Assembly (NCBI RefSeq): GCF_001462455.1 | Contig: NZ_LNTD01000081.1 | Location: 1 to 40,332 of the forward strand | Origin: Cellulomonas sp. B6 | GTDB taxonomy: Bacteria > Actinomycetota > Actinomycetes > Actinomycetales > Cellulomonadaceae | Reading direction: 5' to 3' | DNA length: 40,332 nucleotides | In this document: in pieces, positions 7,545-15,942 of the stretch | Layout: every line of letters begins with the position of its first letter | Position numbering within the stretch: position 1 is the stretch's first letter | The notes under the pieces: model-generated | Told to the model about the DNA's origin: nothing | The model's database searches: none | The model's input: only the letters and a program-made list of their open reading frames with translations | Made by a program: the position numbers and the translations under genes

Positions 7545-7662
7545 GGCGCGCAGTGTGGCAGAGCACAGGTCCTCCACACATGGGACGTCCAGGCCCTGAG
7601 CGGCCGGCGAGCCCTCCCGCGCACGGCGCTCCCCCGGCCGACGCCGGCCCGACGCGGATCAC

Positions 7663-7749
7663 GGACGTCCCGGTCGGGCGTCCACATTCCTGCAGGACGT
7701 GCGTCCATTTTCTTCTGGACGCGTGTCCGGCAATTCAGGACGCGCGTCC
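7663..7749. promoter_or_regulatory. Array of phased 12-bp palindromes, probable cooperative operator
   Basis: Three near-identical sites fit GGACGYGYGTCC: 7695-7706, 7717-7728 and 7738-7749 (the last a perfect palindrome). A fourth with two mismatches lies at 7672-7683, and a core GGACGTCC at 7663-7670. Centres are 23, 22 and 21 bp apart, about two helical turns, so bound dimers would line up on one face. Spacers are AT-rich. The array lies between the purine permease (minus) and the polysaccharide operon (plus), 119-205 bp from the permease start and 217-303 bp from the glycan operon start. The protein is unknown. Confidence 0.7.
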
Positions 7750-7919
7750 AGATTTCTCCGCCGGGGCCTGCCGACCGACACCCTCACGTGTGAAATGAAT
7801 GTTGCCGACGAGGGAACATCTCGCTACGCCACCACGCCTGACCTGCACTGATGTTCGCACCGGGCGTGTCGACAGCGCGCGCGAATCATCCCACCCCATC
7901 GCCATTCGCCCGGATCCGG

Positions 7920-7965
7920 TATAGCGTCCGCACCAGCATCTGCTTGAACTGGGGGGTAAAGCAGA
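7920..7965 (+). promoter_or_regulatory. Putative promoter and leader hairpin of the polysaccharide operon
   Basis: TATAGC at 7920-7925 (overlapping TAGCGT 7922-7927) is the best -10 candidate in the gene-free stretch 7545-7965; no good -35 is seen. A second candidate is TTGCCG (7802-7807), 17 bp, TACGCC (7825-7830). In the leader TCTGCTT (7939-7945) pairs perfectly with AAGCAGA (7959-7965), ending at the base before the ATG; the 13-nt loop contains the GGGGGG ribosome binding site at 7951-7956. Confidence 0.45.
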
Positions 7966-9450
7966 ATGACGTCCACGACGCATGTCCAGCCACTGTTCCC
8001 GGCACGCCGACGGTCACGCACGGCGCCGCTGACCTGGTCCACCACGCTCGCGCAGCGCCTCGCGGTCACCGACGGTCTCGCCGTCGCCCTGGCCGTCGGC
8101 GTCGCCTACCTCGTGCGGTTCCCGATCGACGGCCACGCGTACGTCTCGGGCGAGTTCTCGCCCAGCTACCTGGCAGTCTCGATCTCGCTGTTCGCGACGT
8201 GGTTCGCGGCGCTGGGGGTCGGACGCACGCGCGACCGCCGGCTCCTCGGCGGCGGGTCCGCCGAGTTCGCCCGCGTCTTCGAGGTCACGTGGCACCTGTT
8301 CGCCGGCGTCGCGATCATCGCGTTCCTGTTCCGCATGGAGATCGGCCGGGGGTACCTGGGCATCGCGGCACCGCTCGGGCTGGCCCTCCTGCTGGCGAAC
8401 CGCGCGTGGTGGCGACGCGAGCTGCGCCGACTCCGCGCGTCCGGCGAGGCGCAGGTCCCCGTGCTGGTCATCGGGCCCTGGCACAAGGCCGCCAACCTGG
8501 TCGCCGACCTGCAGCGCGACCCCGAGGCGGGGTACCGGGTGGTCGGGGTGTGCCTCCCCGACGGCACGACGCCCGAGGTGCGCTCGATCGACGGCGTGCC
8601 CGTGCTGGGGAACCACACGCAGGCCGCCGTCATCGCGGTCCGGCACGGCGTCGCCGCGGTCGCGGTCGCCGGTTCGGACGCCATGGACAGGGAAGCCGTG
8701 CGCCAGCTGGGCTGGGACCTCGAGGGGACCGGCATCGACCTCGCGCTCACCATGGCCCTGACCGACGTCGCCGGCCCCCGCGTGCTCATGCAGCCCGTCA
8801 ACGGCATGCCGCTGATGTACGTCGACGCCCCGCAGTTCAAGGGGGCGAAGTACGTGCTCAAGTCGCTGGTCGACTGGTTCGGGGCCGCCGCGGTGACGCT
8901 CGTCCTGTCCCCTGTCCTGCTGGCGGTCGCGCTGGTCGTGCGCACGACCAGCCCCGGGCCCGTGCTGTACGCGCAGGAACGCATCGGCAAGGACGGGAGC
9001 ACGTTCCGGATGCTGAAGTTCCGCTCGATGCACGTCGGAGCCCACGACCGTCTCGCGGAGGTCCTCGCCGCGGAGGGGGTCGACGCCGTCGGCGCCTTCT
9101 ACAAGCCGAAGAACGACCCGCGTGTGACGAGGGTCGGCCGGATCCTGCGGCGCTACTCCCTCGACGAGCTGCCTCAGCTGTTCAACGTGCTGCGCGGCGA
9201 GATGAGCCTGGTCGGCCCGCGCCCGCAGATCGCGGCCGAGGTCGCCACCTACGACCGGGCCGCTCACCGCAGGCTCCTGGTGAAGCCAGGACTCACCGGT
9301 CTCTGGCAGGTCTCGGGGCGCTCCAACCTCGACGCACGATCGGCGATGCGCCTCGACGTGAGCTACGTCGAGAACTGGACGCTGTTCACCGACCTGGCGA
9401 TCCTCGCCCGCACCGCCCGCGCGATGCTCGCCGCCGAGGGTGCGCGGTGA
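7966..9450 (+). CDS. Polyprenyl-phosphate sugar phosphotransferase (initiating phosphoglycosyl transferase)
   Basis: Transfers a sugar-1-phosphate from a nucleotide sugar to undecaprenyl phosphate, starting repeat-unit assembly on the inner membrane face. The 494-residue protein has the large polyPGT layout: four predicted N-terminal helices (about 33-52, 66-86, 108-124, 130-147), a CoA-binding-like Rossmann segment (162-270), a membrane-entry helix (302-326) and a C-terminal catalytic domain. There GPVLYAQERIGKDGSTFRML, KFRSM, KNDPRVTRVGRILRR and SLDELPQL (398-405, with the catalytic Asp-Glu pair 400-401) are followed by GEMSLVGPRP and KPGLTGLWQVSGRS. WbaP/CpsE-like; whether it moves galactose, glucose or another sugar is not visible. 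ATG at 7966, ribosome binding site GGGGGG in a hairpin loop. Confidence 0.95.
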   Translation: MTSTTHVQPLFPARRRSRTAPLTWSTTLAQRLAVTDGLAVALAVGVAYLVRFPIDGHAYVSGEFSPSYLAVSISLFATWFAALGVGRTRDRRLLGGGSAEFARVFEVTWHLFAGVAIIAFLFRMEIGRGYLGIAAPLGLALLLANRAWWRRELRRLRASGEAQVPVLVIGPWHKAANLVADLQRDPEAGYRVVGVCLPDGTTPEVRSIDGVPVLGNHTQAAVIAVRHGVAAVAVAGSDAMDREAVRQLGWDLEGTGIDLALTMALTDVAGPRVLMQPVNGMPLMYVDAPQFKGAKYVLKSLVDWFGAAAVTLVLSPVLLAVALVVRTTSPGPVLYAQERIGKDGSTFRMLKFRSMHVGAHDRLAEVLAAEGVDAVGAFYKPKNDPRVTRVGRILRRYSLDELPQLFNVLRGEMSLVGPRPQIAAEVATYDRAAHRRLLVKPGLTGLWQVSGRSNLDARSAMRLDVSYVENWTLFTDLAILARTARAMLAAEGAR

Positions 9451-9472
9451 CCCGGACGACGACCGGGCCGGC

Positions 9473-10417
9473 ATGAGCCCCCGACGCGGCGTCGAGATCG
9501 TGCACTGGAACCCTCGACGCAACAGGCTGCGCTTCCTGCACCGCTTCGCGATCGGGCCGCGCGTCGGCAACTTCGGCGACCTGCTCGGCCCGCTCGTCAC
9601 GTCGATGGTGCTCCCCGCGGTCGGTCTGGCCGCGGGCGCACGGCCACCCGAGCCACGGCGGCTCCTGACGGTCGGCTCGATCCTGCACCTCGCGCGGGAC
9701 GGCGACACCGTCTGGGGCTCGGGCGTCAACGGCAAGGAGCCGGTCGAGTCGCACCGTGCGCGGCGGCTCGACGTCCGAGCGGTGCGCGGCCCCGCGACGG
9801 CGGCGTGGGTCCAGGAGCACCTGCAGATCGAGGTCCCGCCGGTGTTCGGGGACCCGGCGCTGCTGCTGCCGGTCCTGCTGCCCGAGCTGCTCGACGTCGA
9901 CCGCACGACCCGGCTCTCGGTGGTCCCGAACCTCCACGACCTGTCGCGGTACGCCGGTCACCCGGACCTCGTGGACCCGCGCGGCGACCCGCTGGCCGTC
10001 GTCAGCCGGATCGCCCGGTCGGAGGCCGTCGTGACCTCCTCGCTGCACGGTCTCGTCGTCGCAGAGGCCTTCGGCATCCCGTGCGCACTCGTCCGGGCGG
10101 GCGTCGAGCCGGAGTTCAAGTACCTCGACTACGCCGGTGGGACGGGACGTGGCGAGCTGCGGACGTTCGACGACCCCGTCAGCGCGACCAGGTACGCGAC
10201 CTCGCCCGGTGCCGCACGCGAGCCCGCGCTGGCCGGCTGGGACCCGACCGCGCTCCTCGACGCGTTCCCGGTCGACCTGTGGGACACGAGCCGCGTCCTG
10301 CCGCCGTCCGGCGACACGGTCCCGACGTCGTCGCCGGACGACCCGCACCCACCGAGGCGACGCACGTACGCCGAGACGCCTGCCCGACACGCCGACAGGA
10401 GCAGCCGTGCCACCTGA
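9473..10417 (+). CDS. Polysaccharide pyruvyl transferase family protein 1
   Basis: Predicted to transfer pyruvate from phosphoenolpyruvate onto a sugar of the repeat unit as a ketal, adding negative charge. The 314-residue protein has the PF04230 pattern: VGNFGDLLGPLV near the start, TVGSILHLARDGDTVWGSGV, VRGPATAAWV, VFGDPALLLPVLLP and the C-terminal SSLHGLVVAEAFGIPCALV (substrate loop with Ser-Ser-x-His-Gly). Start chosen: ATG at 9473; a GTG at 9440 overlapping the preceding stop would add 11 residues and translational coupling, and cannot be excluded. The last 60 or so residues are a Pro/Arg-rich tail. It overlaps the next pyruvyl transferase gene by 11 nt. Confidence 0.85.
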   Translation: MSPRRGVEIVHWNPRRNRLRFLHRFAIGPRVGNFGDLLGPLVTSMVLPAVGLAAGARPPEPRRLLTVGSILHLARDGDTVWGSGVNGKEPVESHRARRLDVRAVRGPATAAWVQEHLQIEVPPVFGDPALLLPVLLPELLDVDRTTRLSVVPNLHDLSRYAGHPDLVDPRGDPLAVVSRIARSEAVVTSSLHGLVVAEAFGIPCALVRAGVEPEFKYLDYAGGTGRGELRTFDDPVSATRYATSPGAAREPALAGWDPTALLDAFPVDLWDTSRVLPPSGDTVPTSSPDDPHPPRRRTYAETPARHADRSSRAT

Positions 10418-11459
10418 GACCGACACCGACTTCCTCGTCCACGCCCGCAGCGCGACGCTGGCGACGCTCGCGGAGGCGCTCCGCGGCGCGCGCGACGTCG
10501 CCCTCCTCGACGTGCCGAACCAGCGCAACGTGGGTGACGCGCTGATCCTCGCCGGCCAGCTCGCCTACCTCGAGGAGCTGGGCGTTCGCATCCGCTACGT
10601 GTCGGACCTGCACTTCTTCGACCCGGACCGGTTGCGCAGCGCGATGCCCACGGGGACCGTCCTGCTGCACGGCGGCGGCAACCTCGGAGACCTGTGGCCC
10701 GGCCACCAGGACTACCGCGAGGAGGTCGTCCGGACGCTCCACGACTACCCCGTGGTCCAGCTGCCCCAGAGCGTCTACTTCCAGGACCGCCGACGTGCGG
10801 CGAACGCCGATCGTGTCCTCGGCTCCCACCCCGACCTCCTCCTGCTGCTGCGCGAACCCGCGTCGCAGGACCGCGCCCAGACGCAGCTGCCGAACGTCCG
10901 GCAGGCCTTCTGCCACGACATGGCGCTCGGGCACCGACCTCGCCCGTCGGACCCGGACCGCACGCGGGACGTGCTGCTCGTGCTGGCCAGGCAGGACAAG
11001 GAGCGTGCGCACGACCTCCCCGCCATCGCACGGCCGCTCGCCGGACGGCTCGAGACACGGGTCACCGACTGGGCGCCGGAGGGTGTCCTCGGAACAGCCT
11101 GGCGCGCGGCACGGACCACGGCACGGTTCTCCGGACGCGTCGAACGCCGACTCGGGCCGGGCGGCACGTCGACCGCGGTCAACCGGCTCACGCGGCACGC
11201 GCTGTGGACGATCAACCGCGCGGCCGTCGCGGGCGGTACGGCCGTGTACCGGGACGCCGCGGTCGCGCTCGTCGACCGGCTCCACGCGCACGTGCTCGCG
11301 GGTCTGCTGGGGGTCGAGCACGTCGTGCTGGACAACAGCTACGGCAAGGTCGGCGCGGTCTACGAGGCCTACACCCACGGCTTCCGCACCGCGCACTTCG
11401 CGTCCAGCGAGGACGAGGCGCAGGAGATCCTCGCGAGCCTCGTCCACGCGAGCGCCTGA
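10407..11459 (+). CDS. Polysaccharide pyruvyl transferase family protein 2
   Basis: A 350-residue member of PF04230, of the EpsI/EpsO-like subgroup. Markers: VPNQRNVGDALILAGQLAYL (N-terminal nucleotide-sugar/PEP fold), LLHGGGNLGDLWPGHQDYRE, VVQLPQSVYFQD and LLLREPASQDRAQ, with a C-terminal Rossmann half (HVVLDNSYGKVGAVYEAYT). GTG at 10407 preceded by AGGAG at 10397-10401. It overlaps the upstream gene by 11 nt and the downstream transferase by 1 nt (TGATG). It differs clearly from the first pyruvyl transferase, so this is not a recent duplication; the two probably act on different sugars or linkages. Confidence 0.9.
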   Translation: MPPETDTDFLVHARSATLATLAEALRGARDVALLDVPNQRNVGDALILAGQLAYLEELGVRIRYVSDLHFFDPDRLRSAMPTGTVLLHGGGNLGDLWPGHQDYREEVVRTLHDYPVVQLPQSVYFQDRRRAANADRVLGSHPDLLLLLREPASQDRAQTQLPNVRQAFCHDMALGHRPRPSDPDRTRDVLLVLARQDKERAHDLPAIARPLAGRLETRVTDWAPEGVLGTAWRAARTTARFSGRVERRLGPGGTSTAVNRLTRHALWTINRAAVAGGTAVYRDAAVALVDRLHAHVLAGLLGVEHVVLDNSYGKVGAVYEAYTHGFRTAHFASSEDEAQEILASLVHASA

Positions 11460-12328
11460 TGCTGACCTTCGTCACGTCGCTGCGCCACCCCCAGAACTCG
11501 GCCGACTACGCGTTCGTGGAGCAGCTCCTCCACGAGACCCTCGCGTCGGTGACGGCACAGGTCGGTGCCGAGTTCACGGTCGTCGTGGTGGGCAACCGCC
11601 GACCCGCCGGCGACCTGGACCCCCGGGTGGAGTTCGTGGAGGTCGACTTCCCGGCACCGGCCCCCGCATCGGGGCCCCGGACCGCGCGCGCCCCGTTCGT
11701 CTGGGACAAGGGCACCAAGATCGGCACGGGGCTGCTCGCCGCGGTGAAGCACGCCCCCACGCACGTGATGATCTTCGACGCCGACGACTTCGTCCACCGC
11801 GACCTCGCGCGGTTCGTCGCCGCCCACGAGCCCGACCAGGGGTGGTTCGTGGACCGCGGCTGGATGTACTCCCGCGCTCGGGGGGTGTACGTCGAGCAGC
11901 AGGCGTTCCACCGGGCGTGCGGCACGTCGCTCGTCGTGCCGTTCGGGGCGTACTCCGTGCCCGCCGACCTCGACGTCGGCGCGACCCAGCAGGAGATCAG
12001 CGACGCGTTCGGTGAACGACTGCCCCGCGTGCTCGGTGCCCACCGCGACGCGGTGGAGTGGTTCTCGGGGCACGGGGTCGGCATGGCTCCGCTGCCGTTC
12101 GAGGGCGCGATCTACCACGTCGACACCGGCGAGAACCACTCGGGCAAGTCGTTGCGGGGCCGCGCCCACCCCTACGACGCCCGCATGGCACGCGACTTCT
12201 CCGTCCCGCGCACGCAGTCGCGGTCCTCCGCGTGGTGGTGGTCCCGAGGACCCCGGCCGTTCGTCGAGTCCGCGCGGCGCCGCATCGGGGCCGACCGTGA
12301 CGGTCGCCCGGCCGCCGCCCGGCCATGA
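11459..12328 (+). CDS. Putative GT-A-fold glycosyltransferase
   Basis: A 289-residue cytosolic protein. MLTFVTSLRHPQNSADYAFV opens a GT2-like nucleotide-binding fold, FTVVVVGNRRPAG is a further strand, and HVMIFDADDFVHRDLARFV supplies the DxD-type metal site (FDADD). A conserved-looking HPYDARMARDF and a Trp-rich stretch follow. I do not recognise a specific sugar. The ATG at 11459 overlaps the previous stop in TGATG and its own stop overlaps the flippase start in ATGA, so translation is coupled on both sides. The C-terminus is basic and may dock at the membrane. Confidence 0.75.
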   Translation: MLTFVTSLRHPQNSADYAFVEQLLHETLASVTAQVGAEFTVVVVGNRRPAGDLDPRVEFVEVDFPAPAPASGPRTARAPFVWDKGTKIGTGLLAAVKHAPTHVMIFDADDFVHRDLARFVAAHEPDQGWFVDRGWMYSRARGVYVEQQAFHRACGTSLVVPFGAYSVPADLDVGATQQEISDAFGERLPRVLGAHRDAVEWFSGHGVGMAPLPFEGAIYHVDTGENHSGKSLRGRAHPYDARMARDFSVPRTQSRSSAWWWSRGPRPFVESARRRIGADRDGRPAAARP

Positions 12329-13848
12329 CCGGCGGCGGACCCACGTCACCCGTGGGCACGGAGCCCGGGGCCGACGGCCTGCGCGGGCGCATGGTGTCAG
12401 CCGTCGCGTGGACGGCTGTCGAGAAGTGGTCCGGCCGCCTGCTCTCCTTCGCGGTCTTCGCGCTGCTGACACGCCTCCTCGACCCCACCAACTTCGGCCT
12501 GTTCTCGCTGGCGAGCGCCGTCGTCGCCGTGCTCTCGGTGTTCGTCGACTCGGGCTTCAGCAAGGCCATCGTCCAGCGCCCCGCACTGAGCCGTGTCGAC
12601 ACGAGCACGACGTTCTGGTCGTCGGTGGTCCTGTCCACCGCCATCTACCTGCTGCTGGTGGCCACGGCGGTCCCGCTGGCGGCGCTCCTCGGCGACCCGG
12701 CCCTCGCCCCCGTGCTGCGGGTGGCGGGGCTCGTGGTGCCCTTGTCGGCGCTGAGCAGGACGACCGCCGCGCTCCTCGAGCGCGACCTGAGGTTCCGGCC
12801 GCTCGCGGTGCGTCAGCTGACGGGGAACGTCGCGGGCGCGGCCGTCGCGGTGCCGCTCGCGCTGCACGGCGCGGGGGTGTGGACGCTCGTGGCGCAGGTC
12901 CTCGTGGCGGCGCTCGTCTCGACGGTCCTGCTCTGGGCCCTGACCGACTGGCGCCCGTCCCTCGAGTTCTCGCGCGACTCCCTGCGCAGCATGCTGTCGT
13001 TCGGGGTCCACACCCTGGGGATCGACCTCCTGGCGGCTCTCCAGACGAACCTCGACAAGATCGTCGTCGGCGCGCTCTTCGACGCTCGGACGCTCGGCTA
13101 CTACTTCGTGGCGCAGCGCGCGACGGGCGTCGTGCTCGAGCTCGCCACGTCCGTGCTCGGCCGCGTGTCGCTCAGCGTGATGTCCCGGGTCCAGTCGGAC
13201 CGCCAGCGGCTGAACCGCGCGCTGCGGCAGCTGACCCTCGCGTCGAGCGTCGTCGCCCTGCCCGCGTTCGCGATGCTCGCGATCTTCGCGGACGTCCTGC
13301 TGCCGCTGCTCGTGGGCGACGGGTGGTCCGCGTCGGTCCCGCTGTTCCAGGTCCTGACGCTGTCGTCCGCGCTCGCCGCGGTCATGTTCTTCGACGTCAA
13401 CGTCCTCACGGCCGTGGGCCGCCCCGCGGTCGCGCTGCGGCTGTCGATCCTGCAGAACCTGGTGGGCGTGGGCCTCATCCTGCTCGCCGCACCGTTCGGC
13501 ACGGTCGCCGTGGCGTGGTCCAGGTCGCTGCGACTCCTCGTCGTGTGGCCGGCCCGCCTGTGGGCGATGCGCCGTCACGCGGGCATCGAGATCGCGGCGT
13601 ACGTCGGACTGGTCGGCCGCACCGTCGTCGGCCTCGTGCCCGCGAGCGCCCTCGCGGTCGGTCTCGCGGCCACGCCGTGGGTGCACCACCAGGGAGCCGT
13701 GCGGGCGCTCGCCGTGGCCGCCGTGTCGACGCTGCTCTACCTCGCGTGCACCTGGTTCGTGCTGGGCACGGAGAACCGCACGGCCCTGCGCCGGTTCGTC
13801 CTGAGCCTGCGCAGCCGGCCCGCGCCCGTCACGCCCTCGGCGCGGTGA
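12325..13848 (+). CDS. Lipid-linked oligosaccharide flippase (Wzx, MOP superfamily)
   Basis: A 507-residue membrane protein with about 12-14 helices. WTAVEKWSGRLLSFAVFALL, TRLLDPTNFGLFSLASAVVAV and DSGFSKAIVQRP are the N-terminal signature of the PST/WzxC branch; ALQTNLDKIVVGALFDARTLGYYF is typical of helix 7-8. It should move the undecaprenyl-linked repeat unit across the membrane for the Wzy polymerase at 18226-19539. It starts by ATGA overlap with the glycosyltransferase gene and is the last gene of the plus-strand half-operon. Its last 20 bp overlap the 3' end of the convergent glycosyltransferase gene. Confidence 0.93.
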   Translation: MTGGGPTSPVGTEPGADGLRGRMVSAVAWTAVEKWSGRLLSFAVFALLTRLLDPTNFGLFSLASAVVAVLSVFVDSGFSKAIVQRPALSRVDTSTTFWSSVVLSTAIYLLLVATAVPLAALLGDPALAPVLRVAGLVVPLSALSRTTAALLERDLRFRPLAVRQLTGNVAGAAVAVPLALHGAGVWTLVAQVLVAALVSTVLLWALTDWRPSLEFSRDSLRSMLSFGVHTLGIDLLAALQTNLDKIVVGALFDARTLGYYFVAQRATGVVLELATSVLGRVSLSVMSRVQSDRQRLNRALRQLTLASSVVALPAFAMLAIFADVLLPLLVGDGWSASVPLFQVLTLSSALAAVMFFDVNVLTAVGRPAVALRLSILQNLVGVGLILLAAPFGTVAVAWSRSLRLLVVWPARLWAMRRHAGIEIAAYVGLVGRTVVGLVPASALAVGLAATPWVHHQGAVRALAVAAVSTLLYLACTWFVLGTENRTALRRFVLSLRSRPAPVTPSAR

Positions 13849-14872
13849 CCGGCCGGGACCTGCGGACCGGACGGCTCGCGAGGTAGGCACGTCGGTAGTC
13901 GGCGCCGTGCCGCGACCAGTCGCGGCCGCTCAGGTCGGGCGCTCCCCCGGTCGCCGCCCGCACGTGCTGCACCGCGCCGGCCAGCGTCTCGGCCGTCAGG
14001 TCTCCGTCGAAGACGTGGACCCACCGCGCCCCGAACTCCTCCCGCATCGCGAGCGTCTCGTCGGTGCGGGGCACGAGGAGCGGCCGACCGAGCGTGAGCG
14101 CGTAGATGCCCGCGCCGGTGTTCTTCATGTGGCGGTAGGGGAGCACGACCAGCTCGGACCGCGTGATCTGGTCGACGAGCTCGCGGTCCGTGGCGAAGCG
14201 CAGGTGCAGCTCGACCCGGTCGTCCCGCGCCCCCAGCTGCTCAATCTCGTCGCGCAGCGCCGGGTCGGCGACCCCGCCGAGCACGGACAACGTCGCGGAC
14301 GGGTCCGCGAGGTCGTGGAAGGCGCGCAGGAGCCCCGGCACGTTCTTGTACGGCCGGATCATGCCGAACGTGCAGAGCCTGCCCCTCTCGGCCCGGGCCC
14401 GAGGATGGGAGGCGAGCCACGGTGCGTAGTCCCCGTGCGGGATCAGCACCCGCGGCGTGGACGACCGCGTCGGTCGGACCCCGTTGATGTCGACCACCAG
14501 CGTCACCGACGCCTGGTAGAAGCGGAGCAGGGCCGCCTCGACCCGACCGGCGGCCTCGTGGGGTCGGTCGTTGTGCGCGGTGTGGACGACTCCCTTGCGT
14601 GCCAGCCGGAGCCGGCACACGAAGAGCGCGAAGAGCACGTGCTCGAGCGCGCGGACGCGGCGGGACCGGGACCGCACCAGGGCTTCGGGCCAGTGCGAGT
14701 GGAACACGTCGAAGCGTCCGACGAGCGCCTCGCGCCACCCGAACTGCACCACCTCGACGTCGGACGGCAACGACTGGACGAGGAGGTCGATGTACGGGTT
14801 GCGGGTCGGGTCGTGCTTCGTCTCCAGCCCTCGCACCGACAGGAGGACCCGCAGCGGCGTCCGGGCGGTCAC
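13829..14872 (-). CDS. GT-B glycosyltransferase (GT4-like) 1
   Basis: A 347-residue two-Rossmann enzyme and the last gene of the minus-strand half-operon. FDVFHSHWPEALVRSRS and KGVVHTAHNDRPHE mark the acceptor domain; LCTFGMIRPYKNVPGLLRAF opens the donor domain with the Arg/Lys that contacts the nucleotide diphosphate; MKNTGAGIYALTLGRPLLVP is the place of the usual E-x7-E motif, which is altered. GTG start at 14872 overlaps the preceding stop as GTGA. Its 3' end overlaps the convergent flippase gene by 20 bp, with no room for a terminator between them. Donor and acceptor sugars cannot be inferred. Confidence 0.85.
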   Translation of the reverse strand: MTARTPLRVLLSVRGLETKHDPTRNPYIDLLVQSLPSDVEVVQFGWREALVGRFDVFHSHWPEALVRSRSRRVRALEHVLFALFVCRLRLARKGVVHTAHNDRPHEAAGRVEAALLRFYQASVTLVVDINGVRPTRSSTPRVLIPHGDYAPWLASHPRARAERGRLCTFGMIRPYKNVPGLLRAFHDLADPSATLSVLGGVADPALRDEIEQLGARDDRVELHLRFATDRELVDQITRSELVVLPYRHMKNTGAGIYALTLGRPLLVPRTDETLAMREEFGARWVHVFDGDLTAETLAGAVQHVRAATGGAPDLSGRDWSRHGADYRRAYLASRPVRRSRPVTAPRA

Positions 14873-15942
14873 GACTGCGCCCGAGCCCCGAGCGCGGCGA
14901 AGTAGTCCGCCGCGCGGGCGGGCGCGTCGTACCGCTCACGCCCCACGCGCCGCGCCGCCCTGCCGATCTCCCGCCGGGCTCCGGGCGTGAGCGACGCGAG
15001 CGCCCGGCGCGCGTCAGCCGTCGAGCCGGCGCGGTACACGAGGCCCGTGACGTCGTGCTCGACGAACTCGCGGGCGCCACCCTCGTCGGGGACGACCGCG
15101 ACCCGCCCGGCCAGCTGGGCCTCCTGGACGACGCGCCCGGCCGGTTCGTGACGGTTCCAGTGCAGCAGCACGTCGACGCCGTCGAGCGCCGCGGACGCGG
15201 GCACGCGCCCCTCGTACGCGAACTGCGCGGTCGTCAGGCTCTCGCCCGCCCGCAGGACCTCGTGGAGGTAGTCGGCACCGCCCTCGAACGGCGCACCGCG
15301 GACGACGACACGTCGGACGTCGGGGACCCCCTCGCAGGCGCGGACCGCCTCGACCACGCCCTTCTCGGGGTCGACACGGCCCACCACCGCGACGGTGAAG
15401 CCGTCCTCACCCGCGGGGACGGCGGCACCCGCGCCCACGGCGGTGTCGACCGGCCGCTGGACGACGTGCACGTCGCACGTCGCACCGATCTGCTCGGCGG
15501 TGTACCGGCTGATCGACAGGCACCCCGCCAGCGACCTGCTCAGGACGCGCAGCAGGCGTCGCCCCCGGTCGCCCGCGAGCGTCACGTGCAGGTCGAGGAA
15601 CGGGCGCACGTGACGCAGGCGCAGCCACGGCGCGAGGACCACGGCCAGCGGGACCAGATCCACGTCCCACAGGACCACCACCGAGCCGCGGGGCGCCGAC
15701 GCGACGTGCGGCAGGGCGTGCAGGACGCGCCCGAGCCGGTTCCCCGCCGTGCGGATGGCGCTCGCCTCGCGGCCCGTGCCGTCGGCCCACCTGTCGCGCA
15801 GCGCGGCGCCCGCGGCGGCCAGCTCGACCGGCGCGGCGTCCGGAGGGCGGTGGCGCACCAGTGTCATCAGGCTCTCCTCCGCGCCCCACGCCTCGGAGGC
15901 GATGGAGACGAAGCGGACGGCCGTCGCGCGGGTGGCCGTCAC
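14869..15942 (-). CDS. GT-B glycosyltransferase (GT4-like) 2
   Basis: A 357-residue protein. VRFVSIASEAWGAEESLMTL begins the acceptor domain; FTVAVVGRVDPEKGVVEAVR opens the donor domain with the R-x-x-x-K pair; NRHEPAGRVVQEAQLAGRVA holds an E-x7-E-like motif and is followed by VPDEGGAREFVEHDVTGLV, a classic GT4 ending. The start is the GTG at 15942, overlapping the upstream stop as GTGA; longer upstream reading adds only low-complexity Arg/Ala sequence. It acts in the cytosol on the lipid-linked intermediate. Confidence 0.88.
   Translation of the reverse strand: MTATRATAVRFVSIASEAWGAEESLMTLVRHRPPDAAPVELAAAGAALRDRWADGTGREASAIRTAGNRLGRVLHALPHVASAPRGSVVVLWDVDLVPLAVVLAPWLRLRHVRPFLDLHVTLAGDRGRRLLRVLSRSLAGCLSISRYTAEQIGATCDVHVVQRPVDTAVGAGAAVPAGEDGFTVAVVGRVDPEKGVVEAVRACEGVPDVRRVVVRGAPFEGGADYLHEVLRAGESLTTAQFAYEGRVPASAALDGVDVLLHWNRHEPAGRVVQEAQLAGRVAVVPDEGGAREFVEHDVTGLVYRAGSTADARRALASLTPGARREIGRAARRVGRERYDAPARAADYFAALGARAQS

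Noticed and set aside
7545..7662. Purine riboswitch upstream of the AzgA/PbuG permease
   Set aside because: I could not find the conserved three-way-junction core; the visible symmetry is DNA palindromes further upstream.
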